Below are positions 1 through 8,558 of a stretch of DNA of 64,000 bases, piece by piece (the first letter of the stretch is position 1; each line of letters begins with the position of its first letter). The notes beneath the pieces were generated by a model. The model was not told the origin of the DNA. It made no database searches and was given only the letters and a program-made list of their open reading frames with translations. A program made the position numbers and the translations under genes. Origin of the DNA: Mycobacterium colombiense (GTDB taxonomy: Bacteria; Actinomycetota; Actinomycetes; Mycobacteriales; Mycobacteriaceae); NCBI RefSeq assembly GCF_001665835.1, contig NZ_LZSX01000073.1, positions 124,001 to 188,000 of the forward strand, given 5' to 3'.

Positions 1-173
1 CCAGGCGCGATTCGCGCTCGTCGTACTCGCTCTACCAGTACCTTTTGACGGGCCGCGGCCGCAGTGGTCTCCGGAAGGTCTCGGACCGGCCACATCGGCG
101 CCCGGATCGAGCCGAAGTTGTTATCGAGCGGATACGGCCCGGTGGGCCGTTGCCGCGCCGACCGGTCCAGCAA
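1..173 (-). CDS. Partial hypothetical protein (N-terminal end, runs off the window)
   Basis: The reverse strand is open from a TTG at 173 to the window edge. It reads as protein-like sequence beginning LLDRSARQRPTGPYPLDNNF and continuing with a Trp/Pro-containing stretch and an Arg-rich segment. It starts 14 bases after the stop of the gene at 188-460 on the same strand, so the two may be cotranscribed. TTG is the only usual start codon in this frame after an upstream stop, and no strong ribosome site is seen. I do not recognise the family, and the C-terminal part is outside the window. Confidence 0.45.
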   Translation of the reverse strand, partial: MLDRSARQRPTGPYPLDNNFGSIRAPMWPVRDLPETTAAAARQKVLVERVRRARIAP

Positions 174-187
174 ACCGCCACCGCCGG

Positions 188-460
188 TTACCGGGCTTTG
201 ACCAAGTCCTCACCCGAGCTGTAAAAGAGCGGGATGTCGGTCCCGGTGGTGATTTCGGCGAGGTAGACCCCGACGGGTTCGACCTCGTAGTAGAAGTGGA
301 TGTTGCCGTCGTTATCCAGCGCCGACGCGCACGAAAACCCCGGCGCACCGCATCGTTGCTTGATCGGTGCCGCGAGGACGGCAAGAAGCACGACGATGGC
401 AACGCCGACGATCAGCGGGACTCTCTTGACCGCCGAGATCGGTTGCGCCGGATTAACCAC
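188..460 (-). CDS. Small single-pass membrane or exported protein, unknown function
   Basis: This 90-residue product starts at a GTG (460). A short polar N-terminus (MVNPAQPISAVKR) is followed by a hydrophobic segment at about residues 14-31, then a soluble 55-residue tail with two cysteines (sequence RCGAPGFSC). This looks like a signal anchor with an extracytoplasmic domain in which the cysteines could form a disulfide. Longer in-frame starts to 787 would overlap the divergent transporter gene and have biased shadow composition, so I rejected them. The gene is divergent from the TDT transporter at 522. No family is recognised. Confidence 0.6.
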   Translation of the reverse strand: MVNPAQPISAVKRVPLIVGVAIVVLLAVLAAPIKQRCGAPGFSCASALDNDGNIHFYYEVEPVGVYLAEITTGTDIPLFYSSGEDLVKAR

Positions 461-521
461 GGATGGAGTGTAAGCGGCAGGTCCGGCGGCTTCAGCGCAC
501 GGCGCAGTAGGTTCTTCACCT

Positions 522-1673
522 GTGGCAATTGCGAACCCGCACGACGCATCCCCGGCGCACACCCGGGTCGAGGTACTCGGCAACATCGGGCCGAACTGGT
601 TCGCCTTGGTGATGGGCACCGGAATCGTCGCGACCGCCGGCGCCGCCCTGCCCGTCCACGTGGCGGGGCTGCGGGCATTCGCGCTGGTGGTCTGGGTGAT
701 CGCGGCCGCGCTGCTGGTGGCGCTGATCGCGGTGGTCGGTGGCCATTGGCTGCGCCATCCGACCGTGGCGCGCACCCACGCCCGCAATCCGCAGATGGCG
801 CACTTCTACGGCGCGGCCCCGATGGCGCTGATGACGGTCGGCGCGGGAGCCGTGCTGGTCGGCAGGGACCTGATCGGTGAGCGCATCGCCGTCGATCTGG
901 ACTGGGTGCTGTGGACCGCCGGCACGCTGGGCGGGCTGTTCACCGCCGTCAGCATTCCGTTCCTGATGTTCACCCAGCATGACGTCGAGCCCGACGCGGC
1001 CTTCGGTGGCTGGTTGATGCCGGTCGTTCCGCCCATGGTTACCGCGGCGACGGGGGCGCTGCTGCTCCCTCACATGGTGGCCGGCGGCGGGCGCACGACC
1101 ATGCTGTACGGCTGCTACGCGATGTTCGGCTTGTCGTTGCTGGCCTCGCTGAACATCATCGCGATGATCTGGAGCCGCCTGACCCTATACGGCACCTCGG
1201 GTTCCGCGCGGGTGCCGACGTTGTGGATCGTGTTGGGTCCGCTCGGCCAATCCATCACGGCCGCAGGACTTTTGGGAGCAAACGCGGCACTGGCGGTCGA
1301 CCCCGAGGTGGCCGAGGACCTCAATGCATTCGCCATCCTCTACGGCGTTCCGGTGTGGGGTTTCGCAGTGTTGTGGATCGCGCTCGCGACCGCGTTGACG
1401 GTGCGCACGCTGCGCCGCGGAATGCCGTTCGCGCTGACGTGGTGGAGCCTGACCTTCCCGGTCGGCACCTTCGTCACCGGGACCTCGCAGCTCGCCGGTC
1501 ACACCCAGCTGCCCGCGTTCAGGGTGGCGGCGGCCATCGCCTATGCGGGCCTGTTGTTCACCTGGCTGTTGGTGACGATCCGCACCGCCCGGGGCAGCCT
1601 ACGCGGCAACCTGCTCAAGCTGCCGCCCAGCACCGCGCCGATCAAGGCGTACAAGGACTCCACCCGCCACTAG
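522..1673 (+). CDS. TDT/SLAC1-family membrane transporter (tellurite-resistance/dicarboxylate type)
   Basis: The 383-residue polytopic protein has about ten hydrophobic segments. Near the N-terminus it carries the family-typical stretch NWFALVMGTGIVA (about residues 25-37). The TDT family, which includes TehA, C4-dicarboxylate/malate transporters and plant SLAC1 anion channels, moves small organic or inorganic anions; the substrate here cannot be read from sequence. The start is a GTG. Two very small genes follow on the same strand (1767 and 1975). A second, divergent member of the same family lies at 38892-39914, behind cyp126. Family assignment is confident, substrate unknown. Confidence 0.85.
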   Translation: MAIANPHDASPAHTRVEVLGNIGPNWFALVMGTGIVATAGAALPVHVAGLRAFALVVWVIAAALLVALIAVVGGHWLRHPTVARTHARNPQMAHFYGAAPMALMTVGAGAVLVGRDLIGERIAVDLDWVLWTAGTLGGLFTAVSIPFLMFTQHDVEPDAAFGGWLMPVVPPMVTAATGALLLPHMVAGGGRTTMLYGCYAMFGLSLLASLNIIAMIWSRLTLYGTSGSARVPTLWIVLGPLGQSITAAGLLGANAALAVDPEVAEDLNAFAILYGVPVWGFAVLWIALATALTVRTLRRGMPFALTWWSLTFPVGTFVTGTSQLAGHTQLPAFRVAAAIAYAGLLFTWLLVTIRTARGSLRGNLLKLPPSTAPIKAYKDSTRH

Positions 1674-1766
1674 GGATCGCCGGCGCAGAGGTTCTGATAC
1701 CACCGCGGGCGTTTGGCTGCCCGGGTACGACGGGTACGCGGCCATGAGCGGAACAGAGGACTGAGC

Positions 1767-1952
1767 ATGACTGACACCCGCCTCAGGCCGTTTTCGGCGG
1801 AGCGGCCGGAGAATTCGGAGCCCACGCAGCCGGGCACTCCCGACGAGACGCCGGAGCGGCTCCCGACGGAAACGCCCGAACGGCTCACGCCGGTAGAACC
1901 GCCCGAGCGCTTGACGCCCTCAGAACCACCCGAGCGCCAAGCGCCGGAATAA
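1767..1952 (+). CDS. Small Pro/Glu-rich repeat protein
   Basis: This 61-residue protein starts at an ATG preceded by an AGAGGA ribosome site at 1754-1759. The second half (about residues 27-61) is four imperfect copies of an 8-9-residue unit built on TPERLP / TPERLTPVE / PPERLTPSE / PPERQAP. There is no signal peptide or membrane segment. Composition is acidic and proline-rich, consistent with a disordered linker or binding peptide. It sits 93 bases after the TDT transporter and 22 bases before another tiny gene, so the three may be one transcript. No family recognised; the regular repeat and ribosome site support a real gene. Confidence 0.55.
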   Translation: MTDTRLRPFSAERPENSEPTQPGTPDETPERLPTETPERLTPVEPPERLTPSEPPERQAPE

Positions 1953-1974
1953 TGATCACGATTGGAGAGCAGAC

Positions 1975-2151
1975 ATGCGCGCCGAAGAAGGCGACGAATC
2001 CGTCAAGGACTACGCGAACGAGGGACGGGAAACCCTTGGCCGCATCAAGGCTTCGCAGCACGCGGGCGGCCGCCTCGGTGCCATCGCCCGGCGTTTCGCC
2101 AGCCTGTGGCGAGGCCCGAGCGAGGGCGAAGATAACGGCCCTGCCGCGTAA
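1975..2151 (+). CDS. 58-residue basic small protein, unknown function
   Basis: The product starts MRAEEGDESVKDYANEGRET and ends GPSEGEDNGPAA. The ATG at 1975 follows GGAGAG at 1964-1969. The middle (about residues 21-46) is a basic, potentially amphipathic helix with alternating Leu/Ile/Phe and Arg (LGRIKASQ, RRFASLW), flanked by acidic ends. No membrane segment is present. A competing frame from 1952 gives Arg/Ser/Thr-rich shadow sequence and was rejected. The gene follows the PERL-repeat gene by 22 bases and converges on the amidase gene. Family unknown. Confidence 0.55.
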   Translation: MRAEEGDESVKDYANEGRETLGRIKASQHAGGRLGAIARRFASLWRGPSEGEDNGPAA

Positions 2152-2169
2152 AACTCGTTCAGCAACAGG

Positions 2170-3663
2170 TTAATTCGGTGCCACGGGTGCCGGATGGCGG
2201 TCGGCCCACGGGCGCGCCTCTTCGAGCTGGGCGGCCAACTGCAGCAGATCGCCGTCTGCGCCCAGCTTCCCGACGAATTGCACACCCAGCGGAAGTCCGG
2301 CATCCGTCCAGTGCAGCGGCACACTGATCGCCGGACGGCCGGTGAGGTTGGCGAGCTGCGTGTAGGGCACCCAGCCCAAGCTCTCCTGGATGAGGTCGTC
2401 GAGGATTCCGCTGAGCCCCATCAGCTTTCCGGCCCGCACCCTGCTGACCAGCCGGGCCACTCGCTGCAGCACCGCCGACGTCGTCGTGGCACCGACCGCC
2501 AGGGGCGGGGCGGCGAGCGTCGGGGTCAAAAAGAAGTCATAGCTGGCGTGGAATGCGGCCAGGGATTGGATGTAGTCGTTCCGGTTTTCCAGCGCGGACA
2601 TGACGGTTAGCACGCCGCCGGACCGGCCGAGTTCGGCGATGGCCAGGGTGTCGGCCTCAAAGTCGTTGTCGTGCGCGCCGGTTCGCTGTTTGATGTCGGC
2701 GACTTGCTGGTGCAGCTGGGCGAACCAGATGGTCAGAAAGTCACGGCCCAGCGCGGCGTCGTCGTAGGGCGGTGTGACCTCGTCGACCTGGTGGCCCAAC
2801 TCGCGAAGGAGCGCCGCGGCCTTTTCGACCGCGGCGACGGCCTCGCGGTCCGGCCGCGCGTTGATCGCCGAGCGCGCCGAGTAGCCGATTTTCAGGGTGC
2901 CCGGGCGGTGCTTGATCTGTTCTCCAAAGGGCTTGTCGGGCAGCGCAACCCGATAGGCGGCACCCGGGTGGGGTCCGACGATCGCGTCGAGCAGCGCCGC
3001 GCTGTCTCGTACGGTGCGCGACACCACGCCCTGGGTCGCCATGCCCAGCATCAGTTCACCGGTCTGCGGGCCGTAGGGCGCCAGACCCCGGCTGGGCTTG
3101 AGGCCGACCAGCCCGTTGCAGGCGGCGGGGATGCGGATCGACCCGCCGCCGTCGTTGGCGCCGGCGGCGGGAACGATGCCGGCCGCCACGGCCGCCCCCG
3201 ATCCGCCCGAGGAGCCGCCGGGGGTGTGCCCGGTATTCCACGGGTTGCGGGCTGGGCCCCAGTAGTCGGGTTCCGTGACACCCTTGGCCCCGAACTCCGG
3301 GGTGTTGGTCTTCCCGAAGATCACCAGGCCCGCGTCCAGGAACCGCTGGGTGACCAGCGCGTGCCGGTCGGCCACGTCGTGGGCCAGCGAGCGGGACCCG
3401 CACGACGTCGCAAAGCCGCGGTATTCCTGGCCGAGGTCTTTGAGCAGGAACGGCACACCGGCGAACGGCCCACTCAGATTCGGGTCGGCGGCCTGGCGGT
3501 CGGCGACGTCGTCGAGGCGGCAGACGATGGCGTTCAGCCGCGGATTCACCGCGTCCGCCCGTTGCCGCGCCAGGGCGAGAAGCTCGGCCGGGGCGACCTG
3601 TTTGCGCTCGACCAGCTCGGCCAGGGCGGTCGCATCCAGCGACATGTACTCGTCAAGATGCAT
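2170..3663 (-). CDS. Amidase (amidase-signature family)
   Basis: The 497-residue enzyme should hydrolyse carboxamides through a Ser-cisSer-Lys triad. The signature is clear: Lys75 in PFLLKDL, the Gly/Ser-rich loop GGSSGGSG (Ser151/152) and the nucleophile Ser175 in GGGSIRIPA. The length fits the family. The start at 3663 ([10 protein letters not shown]) was chosen because AAGGAG lies a few bases upstream; an in-frame start at 3711 lacks this. There is no signal peptide, so it is cytoplasmic. Mtb has several amidases (amiA2, amiB2, amiC, amiD); I cannot say which this corresponds to, so no symbol is given. It is divergent from the hydrolase at 3783. Confidence 0.9.
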   Translation of the reverse strand: MHLDEYMSLDATALAELVERKQVAPAELLALARQRADAVNPRLNAIVCRLDDVADRQAADPNLSGPFAGVPFLLKDLGQEYRGFATSCGSRSLAHDVADRHALVTQRFLDAGLVIFGKTNTPEFGAKGVTEPDYWGPARNPWNTGHTPGGSSGGSGAAVAAGIVPAAGANDGGGSIRIPAACNGLVGLKPSRGLAPYGPQTGELMLGMATQGVVSRTVRDSAALLDAIVGPHPGAAYRVALPDKPFGEQIKHRPGTLKIGYSARSAINARPDREAVAAVEKAAALLRELGHQVDEVTPPYDDAALGRDFLTIWFAQLHQQVADIKQRTGAHDNDFEADTLAIAELGRSGGVLTVMSALENRNDYIQSLAAFHASYDFFLTPTLAAPPLAVGATTTSAVLQRVARLVSRVRAGKLMGLSGILDDLIQESLGWVPYTQLANLTGRPAISVPLHWTDAGLPLGVQFVGKLGADGDLLQLAAQLEEARPWADRHPAPVAPN

Positions 3664-3782
3664 GCGTTCTCCTTGGCTCCGGCCCGGGTGCGCGTGCCCG
3701 GCGTCCTCCAAATTGGCGCCGCTGCATGCCGTTGACGTTAAGCCAACGCGAGCTTCTCGTGGGTGCGCCTTAGTATCACCTG

Positions 3783-4652
3783 ATGCCCACGGCAGCCGAA
3801 CCGTTTACGATCCAGGGCCCCGGCGGCGTGCAGATCGTCGCCGACCGCCTCGGGGATCCGCAGGCGCGCGCCGTGGTGTTCTTGCACGGCGGCGGACAGA
3901 CCCGAAGGTCCTGGGGGAAGGCGGCGGCCGCCGTCGCCGAGCGTGGCTGGCAGGCCGTCACCGTGGACCTGCGCGGGCACGGCGAATCGGACTGGTCGGG
4001 CGACGGCGATTACCGCGTCGTCAGTTTCGCCGCCGACGTCCAAGAAGTGTTGCGCACGCTGCCCCCGCAACCGGTGTTGGTCGGTGCCTCGCTGGGCGGT
4101 TTCACGTCCATGCTGCTCGCCGGGGAGCTGTCCCCGGGCATCGCCAGTGCGGTCGTGTTGGTGGACATCGTGCCCAACATGGACCAGTCGGGCGCGAATC
4201 GGATCCATGCTTTCATGGCCGATCGGGTGGAGTCGGGTTTCGGCTCACTCGACGAGGTCGCCGACGCGATCGCCGAATACAACCCGCACCGGCCGCGGCC
4301 GACCGACCTGGAAGGTCTGACCACCAACCTGCGTCGCCGCGGCGATCGGTGGTACTGGCATTGGGATCCGCAATTCATCAGCGGCACTGCGGCTTTCCCT
4401 CCTTTTGAGGTCACCGATCCCGACCGGATGCACGCCGCCGTCGAGGCGATCCTGCGCGGCGGGGTGCCCATGCTGCTGGTCCGCGGCCAGATGAGCGACC
4501 TGGTCAGCAAGGAGCGCGCCGACGAATTCCTCGCGCGTTTCCCGCAGGTCGAATTCACCGATGTTCGTGGCGCCGGGCACATGGTGGCCGGTGACCGCAA
4601 CGACATCTTCGCCGGCGCTGTGCTGGACTTCCTTGCGCGGCACGTCGGGTGA
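3783..4652 (+). CDS. Alpha/beta-fold hydrolase
   Basis: The 289-residue protein shows the alpha/beta hydrolase landmarks: an oxyanion-type FLHGGGQT at about residue 33, the nucleophile elbow GASLGG with Ser103, and a late catalytic His near residue 266 in GAGHM. A cap region lies between them. Such enzymes are esterases, epoxide hydrolases or haloperoxidase-like proteins; the sequence does not decide which. The ATG start is 119 bases from the divergent amidase start. There is no signal peptide. Confidence 0.85.
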   Translation: MPTAAEPFTIQGPGGVQIVADRLGDPQARAVVFLHGGGQTRRSWGKAAAAVAERGWQAVTVDLRGHGESDWSGDGDYRVVSFAADVQEVLRTLPPQPVLVGASLGGFTSMLLAGELSPGIASAVVLVDIVPNMDQSGANRIHAFMADRVESGFGSLDEVADAIAEYNPHRPRPTDLEGLTTNLRRRGDRWYWHWDPQFISGTAAFPPFEVTDPDRMHAAVEAILRGGVPMLLVRGQMSDLVSKERADEFLARFPQVEFTDVRGAGHMVAGDRNDIFAGAVLDFLARHVG

Positions 4653-4740
4653 ACCACGTGCCCGGAATGGACTGGTCGCCACCTCATTTCAGGTCGGCAG
4701 TGCTGCTAGTATCTGCCGGGCGCAAGCGGAGGGGGACGGC

Positions 4741-5409
4741 GTGACCATACGGTGGTTGCGGGGGTTGGGGTTCTTGGGGGCGGTGATGGTGGCCGCGACG
4801 GCGGTGGCGAAAACCGCTCTGGCAGCGCCGCCTCCGGCTCTGCCGTCGCCCCCGCCCTCGCCGGGCATCGGCGTCGATCACGAATCCGGCAGGTGCACAG
4901 CAGGATTCGCGGCGCAGGGCTCCGACGGCAGTTACTACCTGATGACCAGCGGGCACTGCGACTCGCACGACGGCACCGAATGGACGTACGGCAACGACGC
5001 CCCGCTCGGCAGGATCTCCGCCAGCGAGCACGACGGCGATAAGCGAGACGCCGCGATCATCCGCCTGGAGCCCAGTGTCGGCATGCCGGTGGGTGACGTT
5101 GGCGGCAGGTATCAGGTCCGGGATGTGTTGAGCCGCCAACAGATTCAGGTCGGTATGCCGTTCTGCAAGATCGGTGCCGTCACCGGCGAGACGTGCGGCG
5201 TCGTCAAAGGCATCAATGGTGACGTCGTCGAAGCCAGCGTGTTCAGCCTCGACGGCGACAGCGGCAGTCCCGGCTTCGTGATGAACCCGGACGGCACCGT
5301 CAGCGCGGTCGGCCTGTTGATGTCATCGCCCGACGGCGATGACTACACCACCTACTTCATGCTCATCAATCCACTGCTGGGCAAGTGGGGCCTGCATGTG
5401 CTTCCGTGA
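4741..5409 (+). CDS. Secreted trypsin-like serine protease
   Basis: The 222-residue precursor begins at a GTG with a purine-rich GGAGGGGG ribosome site just upstream. Residues 1-29 form a signal peptide ending ALAA, followed by a Pro-rich linker. The protease triad is visible: His72 in TSGHC, Asp103 in KRDAAII and Ser174 in DGDSGSP. Cys52/Cys73 and Cys142/Cys152 are spaced as possible disulfides. Overall design resembles the small Mtb exported protein Rv1815. It probably acts in the cell envelope or outside. Substrate unknown. It precedes the LpqH-type lipoprotein gene. Confidence 0.85.
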   Translation: MTIRWLRGLGFLGAVMVAATAVAKTALAAPPPALPSPPPSPGIGVDHESGRCTAGFAAQGSDGSYYLMTSGHCDSHDGTEWTYGNDAPLGRISASEHDGDKRDAAIIRLEPSVGMPVGDVGGRYQVRDVLSRQQIQVGMPFCKIGAVTGETCGVVKGINGDVVEASVFSLDGDSGSPGFVMNPDGTVSAVGLLMSSPDGDDYTTYFMLINPLLGKWGLHVLP

Positions 5410-5420
5410 GAGGCGCGCAC

Positions 5421-5440
5421 GGTCGGTGACCAGGCCGACC
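5421..5440 (+). terminator. Candidate hairpin after the protease gene
   Basis: The six-base arms GGTCGG and CCGACC are separated by eight bases and begin 11 bases after the protease stop. There is no T-run, which is usual for mycobacterial terminators. The short stem makes this tentative. Confidence 0.35.
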
Positions 5441-5590
5441 CGGGCACGTAACGTAGCGTTTGCAATTCTCGGGTACCGGGTATCAGGTGGACCGGCCGGA
5501 ACGCGTCGGCTCGCAGGCGCCGGGCAGTTCACCAGTGTTGACGCGGCCAAGCAAGAGGCAGCGGAACCAGCGACACGAAGGGAAGCAGTA

Positions 5591-6064
5591 GTGAAGCGTG
5601 GGATCGTGGTCGGCGTAGCCGGGGTGGCCCTGGTGGTCGCGGCCAGCGCCGGATGTTCGAGCAACAAGTCCAGTACCGGGTCATCGGGTTCGTCGTCAGC
5701 CGCGGCGGCCGCGGCGGGTCCGGTGCTCACCGTCGACGGGCAGAATCAAAACATCAGCGGGCAGGTCACCTGCAACGCCGCGGGTGACAACATCACCATC
5801 GGCATCGGTGACCCGACCGCCGGCCTCGGTGCCGTGGTCAGCAACGGCAATCCGCCGCTGGTGCACTCCGTCGGGTTGGGCACCGTCAACGGCGTCGCGC
5901 TCGGCTTCTCCGATGCCGCGCCCAACCAAAGCGGCAGTGCCGGAGCCGCGGTCAAGGGCAAGGACTGGGCGATCAAGGGCACCGCTACCGGTACCGACAT
6001 GAGCAACCCGCAGCAACCGCAGCAGGTAACCAAGCCATTCGAGTTGGATCTCACCTGCCCGTAG
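5591..6064 (+). CDS. LpqH-family (19 kDa antigen type) lipoprotein
   Basis: The 157-residue precursor starts at a GTG and has a lipoprotein signal with lipobox SAGC, giving lipidated Cys22. A Ser/Ala-rich disordered linker follows (CSSNKSSTGSSG onward). The C-terminal domain matches the Mtb 19 kDa LpqH: VDGQNQNISGQVTC, a NGNPPLVHSVGLGTVNGVAL-type stretch, GTATGTDM and a final ELDLTC. The two domain cysteines probably pair. LpqH proteins are surface TLR2-active lipoproteins. In Mtb lpqH lies elsewhere (Rv3763, near tcrXY), so this is either a relocated orthologue or a paralogue; the symbol is withheld. Confidence 0.88.
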   Translation: MKRGIVVGVAGVALVVAASAGCSSNKSSTGSSGSSSAAAAAAGPVLTVDGQNQNISGQVTCNAAGDNITIGIGDPTAGLGAVVSNGNPPLVHSVGLGTVNGVALGFSDAAPNQSGSAGAAVKGKDWAIKGTATGTDMSNPQQPQQVTKPFELDLTCP

Positions 6065-6098
6065 TGCAGGCCGACAACTCCCAAGAGGGGACGCAGCT

Positions 6099-7091
6099 AT
6101 GTCTATGAAACGTGTGGTCAGCGCCGCCGCGTTGGCCGCTGGCCTCAGTATTTCCGCGGCGACCCTGAACGCAGGGTCGGCCTACTCCGCTCCGCTCGAC
6201 CCGCCGCCCCCGTGCCCGAACTGCCACGGCGGTGGCGGCGGCGGGGGCAACCCCGGCGGGCCGGGCGGCCAGCCAGGTGGTCAGCCCGGCGGCGGTAATA
6301 CTCCGCCGGCGCAGGGTGGCCAGACCAACCCGCCCCAGGGCGGGCACAACAGTCCGCCGGCGCAGGGTGGGCAGACCAACCCCCCGCAGGGCGGGCACAA
6401 CAGTCCGCCGGCGCAGGGTGGGCAGACCAACCCGCCGCAGGGCGGCCAGACCAATCCCCCGCAGGGCGGCGAGAACGGCCCGCAGCCCAACCAGCACGGG
6501 CAGTATCCGGCCCAGACGGGTCAGAACAACCCGCCGAATGAGCACGGGCAGTACCCGCAACAGACCGGGCAGAACAACCCGCCCAACGAGCATGGCCAAA
6601 ACCCGCCGGCCCAGGGCGGACAGCCCAATGCTCCGGTGAACCAGAACCCGCCGCCGAACAACAGGCCGCGGTACGAGGCGCTGAATCCGCCGGCCACGCA
6701 GCCGCCGCACCCGCCGTACATTCCGCGCCACGACGTGGTCACCGCCAACGCGCAGATCGGTGGCCCCGGCGGTCCGGATGTCCAATTCAGCATCCCGGGT
6801 CGCGGGGCGCCCCCGCCGCCGCGCCAGCACGGCTACGGGTGGAACGACGGCCCGGCCCCGGGCCACCCGCCGCCACATTGGGAGGGCCCGCCGCCCCCGG
6901 GGGGCTGGGACGGTCCGCCGCCTCCGGGGGGCTGGAACCGGCCGTGGGACGGTCCGCCGCGTGATTGGGATGCGGGGCGGCGCGACTTCGGGCCCTTCAA
7001 CTACAACACCTTCACCGTCGTCCCCGTCTTCAACTGGCAGTACGGCGGTTGGGGTTACTGGTTCTTCGGTGTGTGGGTGCCGCTGTACTGA
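6099..7091 (+). CDS. Secreted Pro/Gln/Gly-rich repeat protein
   Basis: The 330-residue precursor has a signal peptide (about residues 1-31, ending SAYSA). A Gly-rich segment follows, then two sets of tandem repeats: a 17-residue unit PPAQGGQTNPPQGGHNS and a 16-residue unit HGQYPAQTGQNNPPNE. Next is a Pro-rich region and a conserved-looking aromatic C-terminus (NYNTFTVVPVFNWQYGGWGY and on to VWVPLY). The design suggests a wall-spanning or surface protein whose extended repeats hold a small aromatic domain. The gene lies 34 bases after the lipoprotein gene, so cotranscription is likely, and a strong hairpin follows at 7105. Function unknown. Confidence 0.8.
   Translation: MSMKRVVSAAALAAGLSISAATLNAGSAYSAPLDPPPPCPNCHGGGGGGGNPGGPGGQPGGQPGGGNTPPAQGGQTNPPQGGHNSPPAQGGQTNPPQGGHNSPPAQGGQTNPPQGGQTNPPQGGENGPQPNQHGQYPAQTGQNNPPNEHGQYPQQTGQNNPPNEHGQNPPAQGGQPNAPVNQNPPPNNRPRYEALNPPATQPPHPPYIPRHDVVTANAQIGGPGGPDVQFSIPGRGAPPPPRQHGYGWNDGPAPGHPPPHWEGPPPPGGWDGPPPPGGWNRPWDGPPRDWDAGRRDFGPFNYNTFTVVPVFNWQYGGWGYWFFGVWVPLY
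6303..6476 (+). repeat. 51-base in-frame tandem repeat
   Basis: Two full 51-base units (6303-6353, 6354-6404) and a third, partly rearranged copy encode PPAQGGQTNPPQGGHNS. Units differ at only a few third positions, so the array is young and likely to vary in copy number between strains. Confidence 0.8.
6495..6606 (+). repeat. 48-base in-frame tandem repeat
   Basis: Two 48-base units (6495-6542, 6543-6590) encode HGQYPAQTGQNNPPNE and HGQYPQQTGQNNPPNE. A third begins HGQN and then diverges. Confidence 0.75.
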
Positions 7092-7104
7092 TCGTTGATC
7101 CGGT

Positions 7105-7142
7105 GTCAGCGGGCGCAGCCGTTCTTCGGCGCGCCCGCTGAC
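7105..7142 (+). terminator. Strong hairpin terminator
   Basis: A perfect 12-base stem (GTCAGCGGGCGC with GCGCCCGCTGAC) encloses a 14-base loop that can itself pair GCCG with CGGC after one bulged A. It starts 14 bases after the repeat-protein stop. There is no T-tract, as is common in mycobacteria. It probably ends the lipoprotein/repeat-protein transcript. Confidence 0.7.
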
Positions 7143-7202
7143 GCGTCCCCGGGGCGTTCTCTCGACCCTGCGGCGGGGTCGCCGGCATGGCAGGCTCCGG
7201 GA

Positions 7203-7442
7203 ATGGACGTGAGAGAGAACGTTCGCCGAGCCATCGACGTGATGACGGCTTGGTCGTCCGACGGCGGCCCTGACTTCACCTGGAGCCGGCTGGTCGAGAA
7301 CGTGCTCGACGAGCCCGACGGCGACCTGATGCTGCTGATGGGCTTCGTCAATCTCGCGGGCGAGCTCGGGATCAGACTCGAGAAGGCCACCGGTCAAGAC
7401 GTGCGATCGCACCTACAGGACATCGCCCGCAAGTACGTCTGA
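7203..7442 (+). CDS. Small conserved-looking hypothetical protein
   Basis: The 79-residue acidic protein is mostly helical in appearance (MDVRENVRRAIDVMTAWSSD at the start, then LLMGFVNLAGELGIRLEKAT). It has no signal peptide. It starts 60 bases after the strong hairpin and converges on the transglycosylase gene. I do not recognise a family. Codon use and composition look native. Confidence 0.6.
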   Translation: MDVRENVRRAIDVMTAWSSDGGPDFTWSRLVENVLDEPDGDLMLLMGFVNLAGELGIRLEKATGQDVRSHLQDIARKYV

Positions 7443-7456
7443 GCGCGCATCCCCGC

Positions 7457-8413
7457 CTACTGCGGGTGCGCCGCCACGTACGCGGCGGCCGGGACCGGTG
7501 ACCCCTCGTCGTAACCGATGGGCAGCAGCACGTCGCCCGCCGTCGTCAGGCAGTAGACGTCCCACCGGTAGTAGGCGGCGAACGTCGCGGGATCGGCGGC
7601 AATCAGCGCGGCGTACTGGTCGACGGCGCGCACGTATTCGCCGGCGTGGTTGTAGCCGTAGATGGCGTGATCACGATCGTTGGCGAAGCCGTTGGCGGCC
7701 AAAAAGCGGCCCGCCGCCAGGATGCTGTCGTGGGGTGAGTGGATGTCGCCGCCCTGGCCGTAGCCGGCGAACGTCGAGGGCAGGAACTGCATGGGTCCCT
7801 GGGCGCCGGCGGTGCTCGCGCCGACGATGCTGCCGAAGCGGCTTTCGACGAAGTTGATCGCGGCGAGATAGTTCCAGCTGACGCCGGATTCCGCCTCCGC
7901 CTGGTGGTAGTAGTTCAGCAGCTCGTCGGCCGGCGCCGGCGGCTCGATTCGCCATGCCGGCAGGGTTTCTCGCACCGGGGTCAGCGCGGTGAGTTGGCGG
8001 CGGGCGTCGACGTTGCGGTCGTAGACATCGACCAGTTCCGGCGGGATGCGCGGGCGCGTGGTGGCGTCCCATTCGGGGTGGCGGCCGATGGCGCGGTAGG
8101 CCGCCTGCTCGCGATGCGCCGCCGCCGTCAGCGCAGGCTCGGCTGTCCCCGGATCACGCAGTGCTCGCTCGTCGGCGACGAGGTCGTCGGCCAGCTGCGC
8201 GGGGTCCGACGCCAGTCGCGGCTGCGCGCCACCGGGCGTTCCCGCGTCGGCGGGCATCATGCGTGTCGTCGACGCCGGCGCCGCGGCGACGCGTGCGGAC
8301 GTGGTCGGGCCGGTCGCCGCCGTGGGATGCGCCGCCGAACACCCGACGAGCGCGAACACGATCGCGCCGACGACGAGTGGTGCGGCGCGCCGGTCACGGC
8401 TCACGGTGATCAC
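7457..8413 (-). CDS. Lytic transglycosylase lipoprotein (SLT domain)
   Basis: The 318-residue precursor has a lipoprotein signal with lipobox ALVGC (Cys25). An Ala/Thr-rich spacer precedes a soluble-lytic-transglycosylase domain from about residue 160. The catalytic Glu190 lies in the motif ESRFG, followed by GAQGPMQFLPSTF and a later AIYGYNHAGEYV. The enzyme would cleave glycan strands of peptidoglycan from the outer face of the membrane, acting in wall remodelling. It starts at a GTG and is divergent from the DUF732 gene. Mtb has comparable proteins (for example LpqU); orthology is not certain. Confidence 0.85.
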   Translation of the reverse strand: MITVSRDRRAAPLVVGAIVFALVGCSAAHPTAATGPTTSARVAAAPASTTRMMPADAGTPGGAQPRLASDPAQLADDLVADERALRDPGTAEPALTAAAHREQAAYRAIGRHPEWDATTRPRIPPELVDVYDRNVDARRQLTALTPVRETLPAWRIEPPAPADELLNYYHQAEAESGVSWNYLAAINFVESRFGSIVGASTAGAQGPMQFLPSTFAGYGQGGDIHSPHDSILAAGRFLAANGFANDRDHAIYGYNHAGEYVRAVDQYAALIAADPATFAAYYRWDVYCLTTAGDVLLPIGYDEGSPVPAAAYVAAHPQ

Positions 8414-8558
8414 GTCCGTCCATTGCCTCGAATCCCCCGGCTCCGGTTGGTTGGCTCATCGCGAGTGTGTCGCATCGGACCGGGTTAGTTCAATGTGGTG
8501 ACGGTCTTTTGTCCGCCGGTAGTTGTGACAATCGCGCGGTGCTCTCAAACTGATTGAT

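Noticed and set aside
1952..2173. Alternative 73-residue frame over the 58-residue gene
   Set aside because: It has Arg/Ser/Thr-rich shadow composition; the frame starting at 1975 has a ribosome site and protein-like composition.
6051..7412. 453-residue open frame on the minus strand
   Set aside because: It is antisense to the Pro/Gln repeat gene; its Arg/Pro/Val composition mirrors the repeats and has no family features.
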